The notes: generated from the sequence alone by a model not told the origin. A stretch of DNA of 64,000 nucleotides from Cristatella mucedo (GCA_009760855.2 WPIO01000001.1:6815001-6879000); one strand, 5' to 3'. Positions 33,456 through 44,644 are shown, numbered from the stretch's first letter. Translations and numbers: made by a program.

Positions 33456-34124
33456 ACTTGCATGCATTCCCACTGTGAGTGGAGACAACCTCGTAGCCGG
33501 AATACCCACAAGGATTACATGGCCATATTTCTCTCTGGCGTGCATTTGCTGGCCAGCAAACTCACCTAGGCTGGCCATTCCTTCCGACTGAGCAGAGCAG
33601 CACTCTTTTGCTAGCATTCACTCAGGAGTAAAAAAAAATATCAAATAAGGAAGGGCACACATGGCAGCCTCATGTTATTCAGCCAATAAAAAGTTAGAAA
33701 AATGGAGGCACGATTTTTTTCTGGCAATTTTGTGTTTAGGTTTCGGGAAAGAATTAAAAATTCCCCTAGTAGCCCTAAGGAAAATCATGATCCAGGTTCA
33801 CGAATGACAAAGGTTAGAAAACCCAGTCCGAGAACAGATTAGGCTCATAACCCAGGATCCCTGTGTATCTTACTACAAATAGCACCCCTCTACCTTCTTA
33901 GTCAGCAAGAAAGACAAGATCAGAGAATCCATTCCTAAGGCAAAAAAAGCATCCCCATTGGACTCCCCTTTCTCAGCAACATCTCCACAGGACTCCTGTC
34001 CCTGAATTCCCTGCAGCCTCTTAATGTCTGCAATCCAGCCTGATATAATCGACATACTGAAATTCATGTCTACGTAAAAAAAAAAGACTGCTAGCCATCT
34101 AGACCCTAATCCTACTGTCCTACT

Positions 34125-34680
34125 TCTGAGATGATGGAACTGCTGCTGCCATGCATACCTAACTTAATAAATATGTCCTTGGCCTGCAAGGTCTTACAGT
34201 TCACCATTCAAAAAGGCTGTTGTCAGACCAATAATGAAGAAAGCAGCAATAGACCAATAGAACTTAAGCAGCTTCCATCCAGTCTCCGTATTGTTCCAAT
34301 CAAATACGACGTTCCAATCAAATACACTGGAACAAGTTGTTGCAAACCAGCTAAACTCTTATGTTGAAACTTCTAACCTAGCAAGTAAGTTTCAGCTGGT
34401 TTGGTCTAGCGGTTAAGGTGCTCGCCCCAACCAAGGTCTGACTGAGGTCGTGGGCTCGAGCCCCGAGGCATATGTGAAGCGCCTGAATAGAGATTAAGTT
34501 CTCTTGTGGTGCTATATAAATGAATTATATATTATATTAATTATATTAGTCTAGTTTTCGAGCAAATCACTCCCCCATATGCTAATGATTCCTTTACTGC
34601 ATATGTCCAGTGTCTAGCGAGAGATTACGTTCTTTGAGGGCTGTATACAAATCTATTATTACTATATATGAAATTAGTAA
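34125..34680 (+). mobile_element. LINE-A fragment with nested SINE-A
   Basis: The left part (34125-34390) covers the start of the reverse transcriptase: LLLPCIPNLINMSLA, then SNRPIELKQLPSSL, equivalent to NLSNYRPVSFLPFLS. The right part (34546-34680) resumes with 'TTTTCGAGCAAATCACTC' (equivalent to SGFRANHST) and then jumps to a 3' tail ('TAGCGAGAGATTACGTTCTT', 'ATTATTACTA'). The middle of the reverse transcriptase is deleted. Confidence 0.8.
34392..34545 (+). mobile_element. SINE-A copy nested in LINE-A
   Basis: Well-preserved plus-orientation copy: 'CTGGTTTGGTCTAGCGGTTA', 'GGGCTCGAGCCCC', 'GAAGCGCCTGAATAGAGATT', 'AAGTTCTCTTGTGGTGCTAT', ending in ATATTATATTAATT. LINE sequence on the two sides is contiguous in other copies, which shows the SINE arrived later. 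Confidence 0.93.
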
Positions 34681-34989
34681 TTAGAGAGTCAGTTCTGATT
34701 CCCAACAACCCAGCTGTAGGTGGGAATAAAAAAAAGTCATTATGACTCCATAGGTCAATTTACGTGGCAGCAGGTTACAGTAAGCGCTAGGCCGATGAGG
34801 TTTTAACAAGTGAAACAGCAGAACCCTTAGTGACCGAACAACGCTGGGCCAAGCTAAAGTTTTTCTTAGTGATCACATCCTCTTATCCAACTGTAATGCA
34901 AAATATTTCTGGCAAATTGCAGCCACTTTTCAGCATCACATATTGCAGTGGCCAGTGAAGGACATGGAGACTTAGTACAATCGTCACAT

Positions 34990-34991
<2 letters not shown>

Positions 34992-35046
<55 letters not shown>

Positions 35047-35267
35047 CAGATACAGACAGAGACACAGAGACAACGAGAGACAGACAGAGACAGTGACAGA
35101 TATACAGAACCAGAGAGGTATAGAAAGAGAAAAAGGCTGACGTAAAAAGAGAGGCAAAATGGCAGAAAGAAACATACAGCGACGGAAAGATAGAAGCAGA
35201 CAGAGACAGAAAGACAGAGGCAGGAAGACAGAGACAGAAAGACAGAGGCAGGAAGACAGAGACAGGA

Positions 35268-35343
<76 letters not shown>

Positions 35344-35510
35344 AGATAGAGAGAGAGAGAGACAGAGAGACAGAGAGATAGACAGAGAGGGATACAGAGA
35401 GATACAGAGACATATAGAGACAACGAGAGAGATATAGAGTGACAGAGTGAGAAACATGGAGAGACAGGGAGACACAAGGAGATACAGAGAGACCATCAGA
35501 GTGAGGGGAA
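34992..35510. repeat. (GA)n and purine-rich low-complexity tract
   Basis: Two pure GA blocks (34992-35040 and about 35271-35340) joined by GACAGA/GATACAGA-type imperfect repeats. Long Leu/Ser and Arg/Glu frames on both strands here are translated repeat. It ends about 100 bp before PITRM1 exon 13. Confidence 0.97.
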
Positions 35511-35610
35511 AGAAGACCTGCACCGTAGCAGGCCTCAAAGGCCCAACGGACGACTTTGGTACGCAATGGCCGGTCGACCAATGCTGGCAAAGCAAACAAA
35601 CTGAAAATAC

Positions 35611-35727
35611 CTATCCTCTCAAAACTGAGCTGGGTGAGCTTGAGTTTCTCGGCAACGTCTGATACCAGCAAAGTGGGAAGGCAGCCGGGATCTTGGCTTG
35701 CCATCTGCTCTTCCATCAGTTCAAGAC
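35611..35727 (-). CDS. PITRM1: PITRM1 exon 13
   Basis: Acceptor GGCAG, donor G|GTATTT; phase 1 both sides. It encodes LELMEEQMASQDPGCLPTLL then VSDVAEKLKLTQLSFERI, matching the 'GLEL---Q----D-SCLP-L-VSDI-------E' hinge of the family. The Ser/Leu-rich open frame extending beyond the donor is a translated microsatellite and not coding. Confidence 0.92.
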
Positions 35728-36504
35728 CTGCCATCAGAAAGGCACGACAAATACGAGAGCGAATATTACGAGCATGCGTTGGCCATTCACTACATGACGA
35801 AGCTCGAACAGGAGCGCTAACGGACCAGCATCAGCAACGTAGCAGTTGCTGCTAGCAAGGCCTCGACCTATCTGGAATTCTACATAACAACACTGCCCAA
35901 GCCACGAAGGCTTCACGGTTTCCGGCGGAAATTCCGCACCATAAATGCACCATGTTAAAAAGTGTTCAGTTTCTTTAATCGAGCCAAGCAGCTCGTAAAC
36001 GACGATGCTGCATGCAGCAGCAACAGCAGACTCTTGTAGGGGGTGTCACAGTGGCACGAGCCAAGCAAGAAGAGTTTAGCGAGTCACGTGCCCAGACACT
36101 GACTGCTGTCGGCCGCCCTGCTATCGGCAACTTGCCGAACCACCGAGTGGTGCTCAAAGTGTGCACAGAGCGTTTCTTTCTCCAGAAAACACCAACCAGC
36201 CGTATGCCAAACGTGAGCCTCGGGTGCAAAGTATTGCAGGCGTGTTTGCAATCGCTAGATATCAAGGTCAGCTTACAAAGCAACGGATCCAGGCTGACGA
36301 CTGCACAGCCAGGCATCCTCAGCAGCTGCAGTTCGAGTCCAAAGCAGTGGCGGCTCGCCTACTGCCACTGTGGATGCGGTCGGTTTGTCGAAGCTTCGCA
36401 ACACAGGCCAGCCAAGCCTTGACACACAGAGCACACCACCAGGAGATACATACGAGTTGGCACCTAAACAGCAGCGACTGAATGCAGCAGCGGCCATGGC
36501 ATAC

Positions 36505-36643
36505 CTCGTGCGTAAATCAGCTCTTTCTGAGAAGTGTCGAGCTGCGAGACGAGGCCGGCCAGCTTTTCGCTCTCTCGCGCGGCCAGCTTCTGCTCATAGG
36601 ACTCGTCCGGATGCATGATCAGTGTCAGGCGATGCCTGCTATC
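36505..36643 (-). CDS. PITRM1: PITRM1 exon 12
   Basis: Acceptor CATAG, chosen because it alone gives the phase 0 required by exon 11; an alternative CAG 9 bp downstream would break frame. Donor G|GTATGC. It encodes HRLTLIMHPDESYEQKLAAR and AGLVSQLDTSQKELIYARG, matching 'HKLTL-M-PD--Y--K------KL-------S----Q-IYEKG', the strand and helix that start the linker between the two halves of the protease. Confidence 0.92.
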
Positions 36644-36649
36644 CTATGT

Positions 36650-38150
36650 ACGGAGAGGCGACACAAAATTGCACTTTTTCAAAACAACACTAAGGCATCC
36701 TTCATCCTCTGACACATGCCCTCAGGCCAGGCAATATTCGAACAGGGACTTTCCAAGTACAAAGGGAACCATCGAGGCAAACCACAGACAAGACAGTCAG
36801 GGAAATGATAGACAAAACGAAATCCCTAGCACAGGATGCTGACACAGCTAGACAGGGGAGTGGCAGTAAGCAAATTTCGTCTAACGACGTTCAGCTGACG
36901 TTCACTCTTAGTTCGGTCCATGTGTGCAGGCCACGAGCAAGGGTGAGCAATGGCACATTCGCACCACGTGCCTACTGCCTGTTGATATGCCGAAGCTGAA
37001 GCTACCTCAAGGCTCATTCCCAGACATTTTCGAGCGCAAGGAGGGGAGTTCGCTGAGTGGAATGGGCTGCACTAGGTGGAATAGTCTGCGTCAAAATCAT
37101 CTCTGGAATGCACTGGAATCTGGAATGCACTGCTCTTGCAGCGACGAGAGTAGGGAATGCTGGCAAGCAAGCACACGCTCAAGCACGGGAACTTGCTAGC
37201 ATGAATAAACGAACACCAAGACGCTGTGAATCGTTAAAATGCCCTTTGCTCTGACGAACGACACCAATGGATAGGTCCATTTGACAGGGGCCTTCGTTCC
37301 CTGGCCGTTCATAGCCCCTGCTAAAAAAGTAGTCGTCTTCAAGCGCAAGAACCGCTTTGGTGCACTTGCCAAGTGTTTGAATCAGTGTCAGCTCATTGGC
37401 TTCAGTGCACTGCCCAGTGCATGCCTCCGAAGCAGTGGGATGAGCTCTGGGCACCGGTCACCGAATGAGCCGGCAGCGAGTGCACTCGCCCTCTGTGCCA
37501 GCGTGGGGCCAAAGCTTTCGGTCTGTGCGAAGCATGCAGCGGCCACTGCTGCCTCAAGGCATCGCTTTCCGCTGGCCTCAAGGCAAGCTAACTCCACGCC
37601 TCCAGCAGGAGGCCTCTCGAATTCGGATGGGAGGTCCTCCCAAAACTGTCTCGTGTCCTCGTTTGCCAGCCTATGTCACGCCAAGCCAATCTCATTTCCG
37701 GAGAGTTCTGCAGCTCCAGAGCGAGCAGTTTAACCGAGCTCAGCAGAAGAAGGAAAAGTAGCCTGGCTCGCTGCCAAGCCAACGGCAGCTGCTAGCAGGC
37801 GTCCAGCGCTCCGAGCGAATGCAGTCAAAGCAGAGATAGCAGTAGACGACAGGTGAAGATAAGGAGTAAGCGTGTAAGCTCGACGGCGTGCCACATGAGC
37901 GGCCACCACACCCCCCACCACCCAAGATGAGGCACTCGGGAGGCAGGCAGGAGGCTTTCGGCGGCGGGAAGCCTAAATGAGTCGAGCGAAGTGAAAGCTT
38001 GTCGACTGCAGAGCGGAGCGCTTGAGCTTCGAGCACGACGAGGCCGAGCTGATTGACTGCTGCACAACGGTCGCGACGCCCAGGATGCTGGGGAAGGTGT
38101 GGAGAGCAAATTCTGCTGAGCTGCAATGCGACCTACGCGGCAAACGGGTA
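36650..38150. other. Intron sequence without recognised feature
   Basis: GC-richer part of the intron between PITRM1 exons 11 and 12. Many overlapping open frames arise from the base composition, but none matches the protease or another family. Short internal duplication at 37095-37130 ('CTGGAATGCACTG' twice). Confidence 0.5.
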
Positions 38151-38154
38151 AACT

Positions 38155-38420
38155 AAAAAGTAAAAATTGGCTTATCAAACAACCGTATTTGTACACAGCA
38201 GGAGAGGCTTTGCGGCTATCACCTGCTTGCAGCGGCTATCACCTGCTTGCAGCGGCTATCACCTGCTTGCAGCAGCTATCACCTGCTTGCAGCAGCTATC
38301 ACCTGCTTGCAGAGGCTATCACCTGCTTGCAGCGGGCAATAAAGGATTGCCTGCTACCGAACTTGAACTCACGCACGACCTGGGTCAAGAGCACCTGCTC
38401 GCTGGGGTTATATGACTCAG
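38155..38420 (-). mobile_element. SINE-B copy with internal 20-bp expansion
   Basis: The minus strand reads a decayed head (GGTCGTGCGTGAGTTCAAGT), 'GCAGGCAATCCTTTATTGCC', then repeated units, then 'GCAAAGCCTCTCCTGCTGTG' and a tail 'GATAAGCCAATTTTTAC'. These blocks appear in the same order in other SINE-B copies, with only one unit of the repeated part. Confidence 0.75.
38211..38335 (-). repeat. 20-bp minisatellite inside SINE-B
   Basis: Six tandem copies of a 20-bp unit (plus strand 'ACCTGCTTGCAGCGGCTATC') with one or two substitutions between copies. On the minus strand the unit corresponds to the SINE-B body segment GCTACAAGTGGTGGTGATAG. Confidence 0.92.
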
Positions 38421-39175
38421 TGGGAGCAGCGGCTACGGCAGCACCAGTGAAAAGCAGTGCTGGCAGCGCGGCAAACAGCAGCCTCGCTGTTAAACAGCAC
38501 TACAAACTACTCGGGTGTGTGAAAACGAAGCTGCTGGCTGACGACACCACGGCACCAAAGTAGAGAGCTAGTGTGAGCAAAGAGCACTCGTGCCACAGAC
38601 GAACCGCGAGGTATCGCTAAAACCATAGGTGTGTCTACTATCTTATCTTACATGCAAAAAAGAGCAATCTCGCTTACCGAAGGCCCACTGCAGTCATGCG
38701 ACTACACCACACCCCTCCCCGGAACACATCGAATGCTTCCCGCCTTGCACGTGCTCGTAGTAACACGAGAGAAACTCTTCTGCGAGCAAGACTTTTTCAT
38801 TTTAATCAGCAAGCCTTGCTCACCGCGACTTTAATAAATGAATGGGGAGAAGGAAATTGTGGCTAAACTAGGTATGCAGCCCAAGAAATGCACGTGCGCT
38901 GGCACCAGCTCACGAACTCAGCTACATAGGAGAGAAGCCAAGTCAGCTGGCTCATCTTGCGCTCCCAAAACAATTAAAAAATCGTTGGTATCCCTAATAA
39001 AACTCCACTAACCGTCTGGGAGCAATTGACCGTGTGGCATGGCACTGTGGCGCAGTGACATTGTCCTAGGTGTCAGGCATCTAGTTGCTCGTGGAACTGC
39101 TCACCATCGAGGCGACCAGACGTGGCCTTCAATCGCTCCTCGCTTTATAAAAGCATGAGTGGCACCTAGGCTCAC

Positions 39176-39310
39176 CTTCATGTACTTTTTGACAAGTCCC
39201 TGCAGCACGTGCGGATCGTCCTGCATGTGCTGCTGAAAGCGACGAACGAGGTCGTTGATGCAGAAGCCACTCACAGGATTGCCACCGTGGTTCCAAGGCG
39301 TCACGGCAGC
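39176..39310 (-). CDS. PITRM1: PITRM1 exon 11
   Basis: Acceptor CCAAG, donor AAG|GTGAGC; phase 0 on both sides. It encodes TPWNHGGNPVSGFCINDLVR then FQQHMQDDPHVLQGLVKKYM, matching 'WNHDGDPVELL--------F---LQENP-FLQ--VK-YF'. The 102-bp intron to exon 10 is the shortest in the gene. Confidence 0.94.
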
Positions 39311-39412
39311 CTTGGGAGGGGAAAGGGTAAAAAACGACATGAGCAAGAAACGAAAACATGTCATCAAAGGCGGTAGTGAGCTACCAAACGTTTCTATCAA
39401 AAAAATACAAAC

Positions 39413-39509
39413 CATTGCCAGATTAAGGCCAAAGCTTGTTGTCTGGTGCTTCAGTCCGAGCTCTATCTTATGCAGAAGTGCTGCAATGCGATCTTTTTCG
39501 AATCCCGTC
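39413..39509 (-). CDS. PITRM1: PITRM1 exon 10
   Basis: Acceptor CTGCAG. The proposed donor ATG|GTTTGT is weak, but it is the site that keeps phase. It encodes GFEKDRIAALLHKIELGLKH then QTTSFGLNLAM, nearly identical to the family block 'GFE-DRIEALLHKIE---KHQSTSFGL'. Phases 2 in, 0 out. Confidence 0.96.
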
Positions 39510-39630
39510 CTGCAGCGCACATACAAACAGCAGGCTGGAGCAGCGGCGCAGAATGGCCGGCAGCTTGCCGCCGACAAAGTACAGAGGCAAAGCAGGCACC
39601 CGCCCATGTGGTCGCCAGTAGGTATCTTAC

Positions 39631-39744
39631 TTGATCACCTCGTCAATCGTTTCGTCTATGAGCGGAACCACCGTATCAACATCTCCGGCCGCGATGCCCT
39701 CGAGGCCGACGGCAAACCAACTGTCCCGAGTGCTGCCCTCGTAG
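39631..39744 (-). CDS. PITRM1: PITRM1 exon 9
   Basis: Acceptor GTCAG, donor AA|GTAAGA. It encodes YEGSTRDSWFAVGLEGIAAG and DVDTVVPLIDETIDEVIK, matching 'Y-G-TR-A-FSVGLQGI---DI--V--LI--TIDEVVE'. Phases 2 and 2. Confidence 0.94.
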
Positions 39745-39817
39745 CTGACAGAAGCAAAAGAAACAAAAGGTGCCGCTCACGCAATCCCGCACAGTGTCGC
39801 CACCCTCTGGCACACCC

Positions 39818-39821
<4 letters not shown>

Positions 39822-39869
<48 letters not shown>
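39822..39869. repeat. (GA)n microsatellite in a 211-bp intron
   Basis: A perfect 48-bp GA run inside the short intron between PITRM1 exons 8 and 9. On the gene strand it is a (TC)n tract 75 bp upstream of the exon 9 acceptor. Confidence 0.97.
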
Positions 39870-39872
<3 letters not shown>

Positions 39873-39955
39873 GGCCTTGCTGCTGCTGCGAATCAAGAGT
39901 GCTGCCACAAGAGAGCCGGCCCAAAGGATGCAGGACTGCAGGACGGCTGACCCAC

Positions 39956-40084
39956 CCGAGCGTGGGCGAGTAGTTGGAACCGATATTGCACTCCCTCAGC
40001 GTTTTGTAAAAAGGAGCATTTTCGCCGTCGACCAGAAGGTCCGACACGATCTTGAGCAGGAATGACTCATACGTATCGCAGACG
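39956..40084 (-). CDS. PITRM1: PITRM1 exon 8
   Basis: Acceptor TTTTAG, donor GG|GTGGGT. It encodes VCDTYESFLLKIVSDLLVDG and ENAPFYKTLRECNIGSNYSP, matching 'TFEAF-L--LSSLL--G-NSPFYKAL---G-G-DFSP' in the family. Phases 2 and 2. It is followed by a 211-bp intron largely made of a (TC)n tract on the gene strand. Confidence 0.95.
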
Positions 40085-40544
40085 CTAAAAAAGAACAGAT
40101 GCCAAGGAGCAAATGCACCATCTCAATAAAAGTTGCGCAGAGCGATCGGTCGTGCGGAGACAGGGCATTTTCAGCCAACCGGACAGCAAGCAGCTTGTGC
40201 TGCAACCGGCGGGCTAGCCCATACGTATTCAATCACTGAAGTGCTTCCACGCTGCCCGCGACAGTGCTAGGGGCTTGCCGGAGAGAGTCGGGACCATGAG
40301 GTGCTACTACATGCCAGGCACCTGCGAGTGACAAGCGAATTCACACGGTCGGCGGCCAGCTGCACTCAGCGCTCTACTCCAGCCGTACTTGCACTTGTTA
40401 TGAAGTCCTCATTTCTCCACATCTCGGCACCACCTGGGCAGCAGCAGGTGCACCGCCAGGCTTTCGGCAGCAGCCACATCAGCTGGGTGTGCAGCCACGG
40501 GCCATCGCCAGCACCAGGGATTACAGTGGGAATACTTCACAAGT

Positions 40545-41052
40545 ACTACGGTGTTGTCGCTCACTTTTAGGTCCCTTCATTCTTTGGCTCCAGCCTATCT
40601 ATCAGATCTACTCCCCCACCACGCACACCATGCATCGTACCACCTGCTTTCGGAATCTAACAGTTTACCAATACCTCGTACAAACCTCAAATCCTTTGGA
40701 GACCATGCATTTAGTCCATATGCTCCTAAAGTCTGGAACTCACTCCCGACTTCCGTCACGACGTCCCCTGATTTGACCACATTTAAAAAGAACTTAGACA
40801 CACCTATTTAGGACAACATTTAGTGGGTCCCTGTGATTCGCCCATGTGCTTATGCATGCTGACACTGTGCATGCTGCCACTAACCACATTTGCATGCTGA
40901 CCCTGTGCATGTCACCCCTAACCATGTTATTCATGTTGTTTATCAAGCATGATACCACTCACCATTCGATCGCATTTCCTTTGCAGCAAATGTAAAGCGC
41001 CTAGAAAGAGATCAGGCTCTATGGGCGCTTGATCAAGTGTATCATTATTAGT
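40545..41052 (+). mobile_element. LINE-A 3' end, plus orientation
   Basis: Starts in the reverse-transcriptase C terminus (SLTFRSLHSLAPAYLSDLLP) and runs through NLKSFGDHAFSPYAPKVWNS to the 3' untranslated region, 'TGTAAAGCGCCTAGAAAGAG' and a short ATCATTATTA tail. It ends about 80 bp from PITRM1 exon 7. Confidence 0.92.
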
Positions 41053-41134
41053 ACGGCTACGATGGTCATGGCCGCGGCTGAAAACAGGAACCAGGTAGGG
41101 CAGCCTTACAAGGAGAGGGAGGAGCCCAACTTAC

Positions 41135-41223
41135 TCTTCCAGCAGAAAACAGACAGCTACGGTCGTCTGCTTATCTTTCTGCGCAGCCATGTCATTATAG
41201 CGGCATGCGATCGTCTTCCTCAG
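41135..41223 (-). CDS. PITRM1: PITRM1 exon 7
   Basis: Acceptor TTGCAG, donor GA|GTAAGT. It encodes LRKTIACRYNDMAAQKDKQT and TVAVCFLLEE, matching the family's 'DP-KQTT-SVSFLL-D' strand. Phase 0 in, 2 out. The exon lies just beside a plus-oriented LINE-A 3' fragment (40545-41052). Confidence 0.92.
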
Positions 41224-41843
41224 CTGCAACAAGAGCAGCGATTTTTGTAACTCAGCATAATAACCATACGTCGGCCTTGACATGCCGCATTGTCGGGCAC
41301 CCGGCAGCGCCCGATGCCGAACAGGAGCCAGCAATTCCTCCCCCACCCCACCTCTGTGCGCTTTGCTTGTCACATGGGTACAAGCGAGCTGCACACAAGC
41401 TCGACGGGCGGCGGCCACAGGCCGGATCCCAGCAAACATGCCTGTCGAAGTGCTGACACTGGCAGTGTGCCGTGACCGGTCGACAGATTGACCTCACGTT
41501 AAGACCTGAGAAACGGGGAAAACGTGGCAAGAAGCGCCAGTGGACATGTGGCCATGCTGCCGTCAAACTTAGCTTGCAGTGCAATGCTTGTAGCACACCT
41601 GGCAGCCACAGTCTACACACAATTATCGATGCAGCAGCTGCTGCTGACAGATCTCAACACCCATGCCCCAAGGAAAGGCGACTAGCTTTCAAGAATTTGC
41701 ATAACAAACAGCCGGCTACGTACACCGTAAACCACGGGATAGTAAACAACGGGTCCACTCACAACCTAATCTTTCAGTAATCGCCATCCAAGAGTCAGAT
41801 CAAAAAAGGCTCATGTAAGCCTGCTTGTGTGCAAGTGTGTGCA

Positions 41844-41845
<2 letters not shown>

Positions 41846-41895
<50 letters not shown>

Positions 41896-41906
41896 CACGC
41901 ATGCGC
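41846..41906. repeat. (GT)n/(GC)n microsatellite
   Basis: A GT run of about 45 bp passing into alternating GC/CA at its right end. Alternating purine-pyrimidine over the whole length. Confidence 0.95.
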
Positions 41907-42419
41907 GCACTAGTGGGTAATGTGTGTGGTAGATGACATGCAGTCTTTGCATAAGCAACAATCAAAAGAAGTGCCTGTTGATATATACATCGCTCTGCAT
42001 GCATGCGAATTTAGTTTGCATACCTAAAAAAAGGATGTAGGCATACAAAACGCATACCCCTGCACCAGCACAAACAAAGTTGTTTGAATGCACGAAGGGG
42101 GGAATACACTGATACACTTCTGGTGCACCAACTTCTGAAAAAACAAGACTAAAAATGGCACAAAGACATGAAATCAGATAGATCAAGAAAAGATGGCAGA
42201 CTAGGCTGGAAGCGCAGAAAGTTGCCTTCTGAGAATAAAAGTCAAATCAACAGATCAGTTTTACCCCAACTTCTACGCCACATTTCCAGGCCAAACTCAT
42301 GTACATTTGAGGTTTCGCTTGTACATCATCCCACCGTGATTCTTTGTAACGGTTATCTACCCAGACATGGAGACCACAATCTTGTGTGTTGACTCCTCTG
42401 CTGCAGAATTCCACACGGG

Positions 42420-42545
42420 CTGAATTTCACTGGAAAGGTTGCCTGTTGATGTAGGCAGCACACGCGTCTAAGCCACCAGTCGATGTCACCCTATAAATTG
42501 CTCTGGGGTTCAGATCCAGCGACTGGCTGGGACTGCATCACCACC
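42420..42545. other. Possible degraded tRNA-like element
   Basis: 'GCGTCTAAGCCACCAGTC' and 'GGGGTTCAGATCCAGCGAC' together look like a decayed tRNA-derived head with a box-B-like GGTTCANATCC. No SINE body was recognised beside it. Confidence 0.3.
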
Positions 42546-43124
42546 ACACCGGGCTCTTCAAAAAGTACTTCTAGTGACCTGGCAGTGTGCTTACGATCGT
42601 TATCTAGCTAATGAGTATATGGATGGCCAAGCAAAGTGCTTACGATTTGCAATCCAACTTCATGACCACGAGAAGGCATGGATGCTAGTTCATAATACCT
42701 ACGATCTGATACAGAGCTCCAACACCTTTCTCGGCAATGCAACGTCATCGTCACTAATTTGCCACCGAATTTCACAATATGTTGAAGGCAGTCATGCTGG
42801 TATGCCTCACCTTTCCTTTCGCTGACCATAATGCATTGCTAATGCTTACCAAATATCGTGAACTTGCTATCGTCTGTGTATAAACCCAATTCCAGGCTAC
42901 TGGTTCATGTGCATGGTCGTGAGCCTACTGTAAGCAGTCTGCTTTTTGATGACTTGTGAGTAGATGCTTACTTTTTGCAACCCACCGGAAGACTCTGCTC
43001 TCAGCGAGCTTCCTACTTACAGTATCTTTACAAATACCGATCCTGTAGAATCCTTTTATGACTCTGTGCTCAGTATCAAAGTGTGACAGTCCTATTGTGC
43101 AGTGCTAAAATCTTAATGAGCCGT

Positions 43125-43337
43125 TCATTGGCGCCAGTCTTTTGCATGATCACAAACGGTGAATTTGTTTAACCCAAGCCTTTGTCCAATCTCATGACTG
43201 CCATGGCCTTGTTGGTGAAGTAATGTCAGCATTCCCTTATCATTGTCACTGCAGTATTTCTTCAAGACATTAGACACCTGGAAGACCCAGAAGTATGAAT
43301 ACTGGGGGGGGGGGACATATGTCAACCTTCGTTGCAA
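43125..43337 (-). pseudogene. Helix-turn-helix fragment of a Tc1/mariner-like transposase
   Basis: The minus frame contains MLTLLHQQGHGSHEIGQRLG followed by LNKFTVCDHAKDWRQ and a stop. This resembles the N-terminal paired-like helix-turn-helix of Tc1/mariner transposases ('I--LH-QG-S--EIGRRLG-SRSTVS-'). No DDE catalytic domain or terminal inverted repeat is seen nearby, so only a fragment survives. Confidence 0.4.
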
Positions 43338-44517
43338 AGCAGTATAGAGAAATATGTTGAAGGTTGATGCTAAATATGTTGGGAACCCCGAAAAACATTG
43401 CTTTCAAAAATGACAAATAAAAAACGGTCCAATTTCAGCTTTTTTCCTGATAAGCCTGTGAGTAGGACTACTACAGTCTCCTAAGAAAATGTGTGCTGGG
43501 ATAACTCCCTGCAAGTCGGAGTTCCAAGACACTGCTCAGCTTTGGTTTGTGCTCTGGCAGGCCCACACAATAAGAACTAAAGAGTGCAGGAATTTTGAGA
43601 CTGATAGCAACAACTGGAGGCCCTCTCCACAACATACAAGGTTTTGAAAGATACGCCTTGATTTGTGTTGCGTTTCTTATCGAGTCAGATAAACGAGGAC
43701 AACAAAACCTATGCCAAATTAGAGCGATGTCTCCAGGTCAGAACCTTGGGCCTTCTGAAAGAACTGCAAGAGAGGGTCAGACAGCAGTGTTTGCCAGCTC
43801 CATTTTGCTTCAGCAGTTCAATCTGCAATTCTATATGTATCCTCTTCGTCGGTGTTTTGATGCAGTTTGCAGCAACTAGCCACCTCATGTACATCCGACA
43901 AATTTTGGCAAGAATGGGTTTACTAAAATGTTTGCATTAATATACATATGCAGTGAGAGCAGAAACCACATGATTAAGTACACACCAGAGTGATACGGCG
44001 CTTCTTAAGGCAGAAATTACTTCCTTAGACGTAAGAATGGCAAGCCGATGCAAAACATTAGCAGCACACAAAGTAATATACTCAGCTGCCAAGTAGGCAT
44101 TGAAGACACTTAATAGCTTTTCGGCTAGAAGAAACGACATAAATAGACACACGTTAGCTAAACCATCGGCCAAATTGATTCATGTGCTACCATACCCGGA
44201 AAGGAAATCGTAGCACTTGATAGCAAGAAGAATGTGTCTTGTTGTCCTCGGAATTAAAACCCATAACTTCCGAAAGCCGAGGTGATAGACATAACAACAC
44301 ATTCATTTCGACAGACTGGCAGTCTCTCTGCTTTCAAGTGAACTCAGGCTTCAGTAACAACGTTTGGAGGTATCAGGCAGGATCATAATCAGTGGAAACC
44401 GATGAGGCTGTTCACATACACCCTTCGAATGTGCATCAGCACACCACTGCATGCTGCCATGGTCCTTTACACAAGCAGCACACACGATAAAGCATGTGGC
44501 ACACACACAAGTCTTAC

Positions 44518-44644
44518 AGGTTCCTGCCAACGGTTCTGTTTAGGGACGGCCGTATCCACAGCGATCTTGCCAAATTTGCTCAGTACGTATTCATCTATAT
44601 AAGCAAGATGGTCTTCCAAAGGCTGATCTCCGTAGGTAAAAAAC
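44518..44644 (-). CDS. PITRM1: PITRM1 exon 6
   Basis: Acceptor CCTAG, donor CCT|GTAAGA. The junction with exon 5 forms Arg to give SRFFTYGD, the family's 'NARFFTYG' element. The rest encodes QPLEDHLAYIDEYVLSKF and a TAVPKQNRWQEP end, like the 'PLE-HL--I-E--L--F' and 'VP-Q--W--P' segments of PITRM1. Leaves in phase 0. Confidence 0.95.

Noticed and set aside
34883-35734. 283-codon Leu/Ser-rich minus frame
   Set aside because: Only its first part (35611-35727) is a PITRM1 exon. The rest is translated (GA)n repeat beyond a good donor site.
38211-38335. CRISPR-like array
   Set aside because: The 20-bp units are directly tandem without spacers, in a eukaryotic intron, and derive from a SINE body.
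41252-41620. Overlapping 60-120 codon frames on both strands near 41.2-41.8 kb
   Set aside because: They are a by-product of higher GC content; only 41135-41223 fits the protease.
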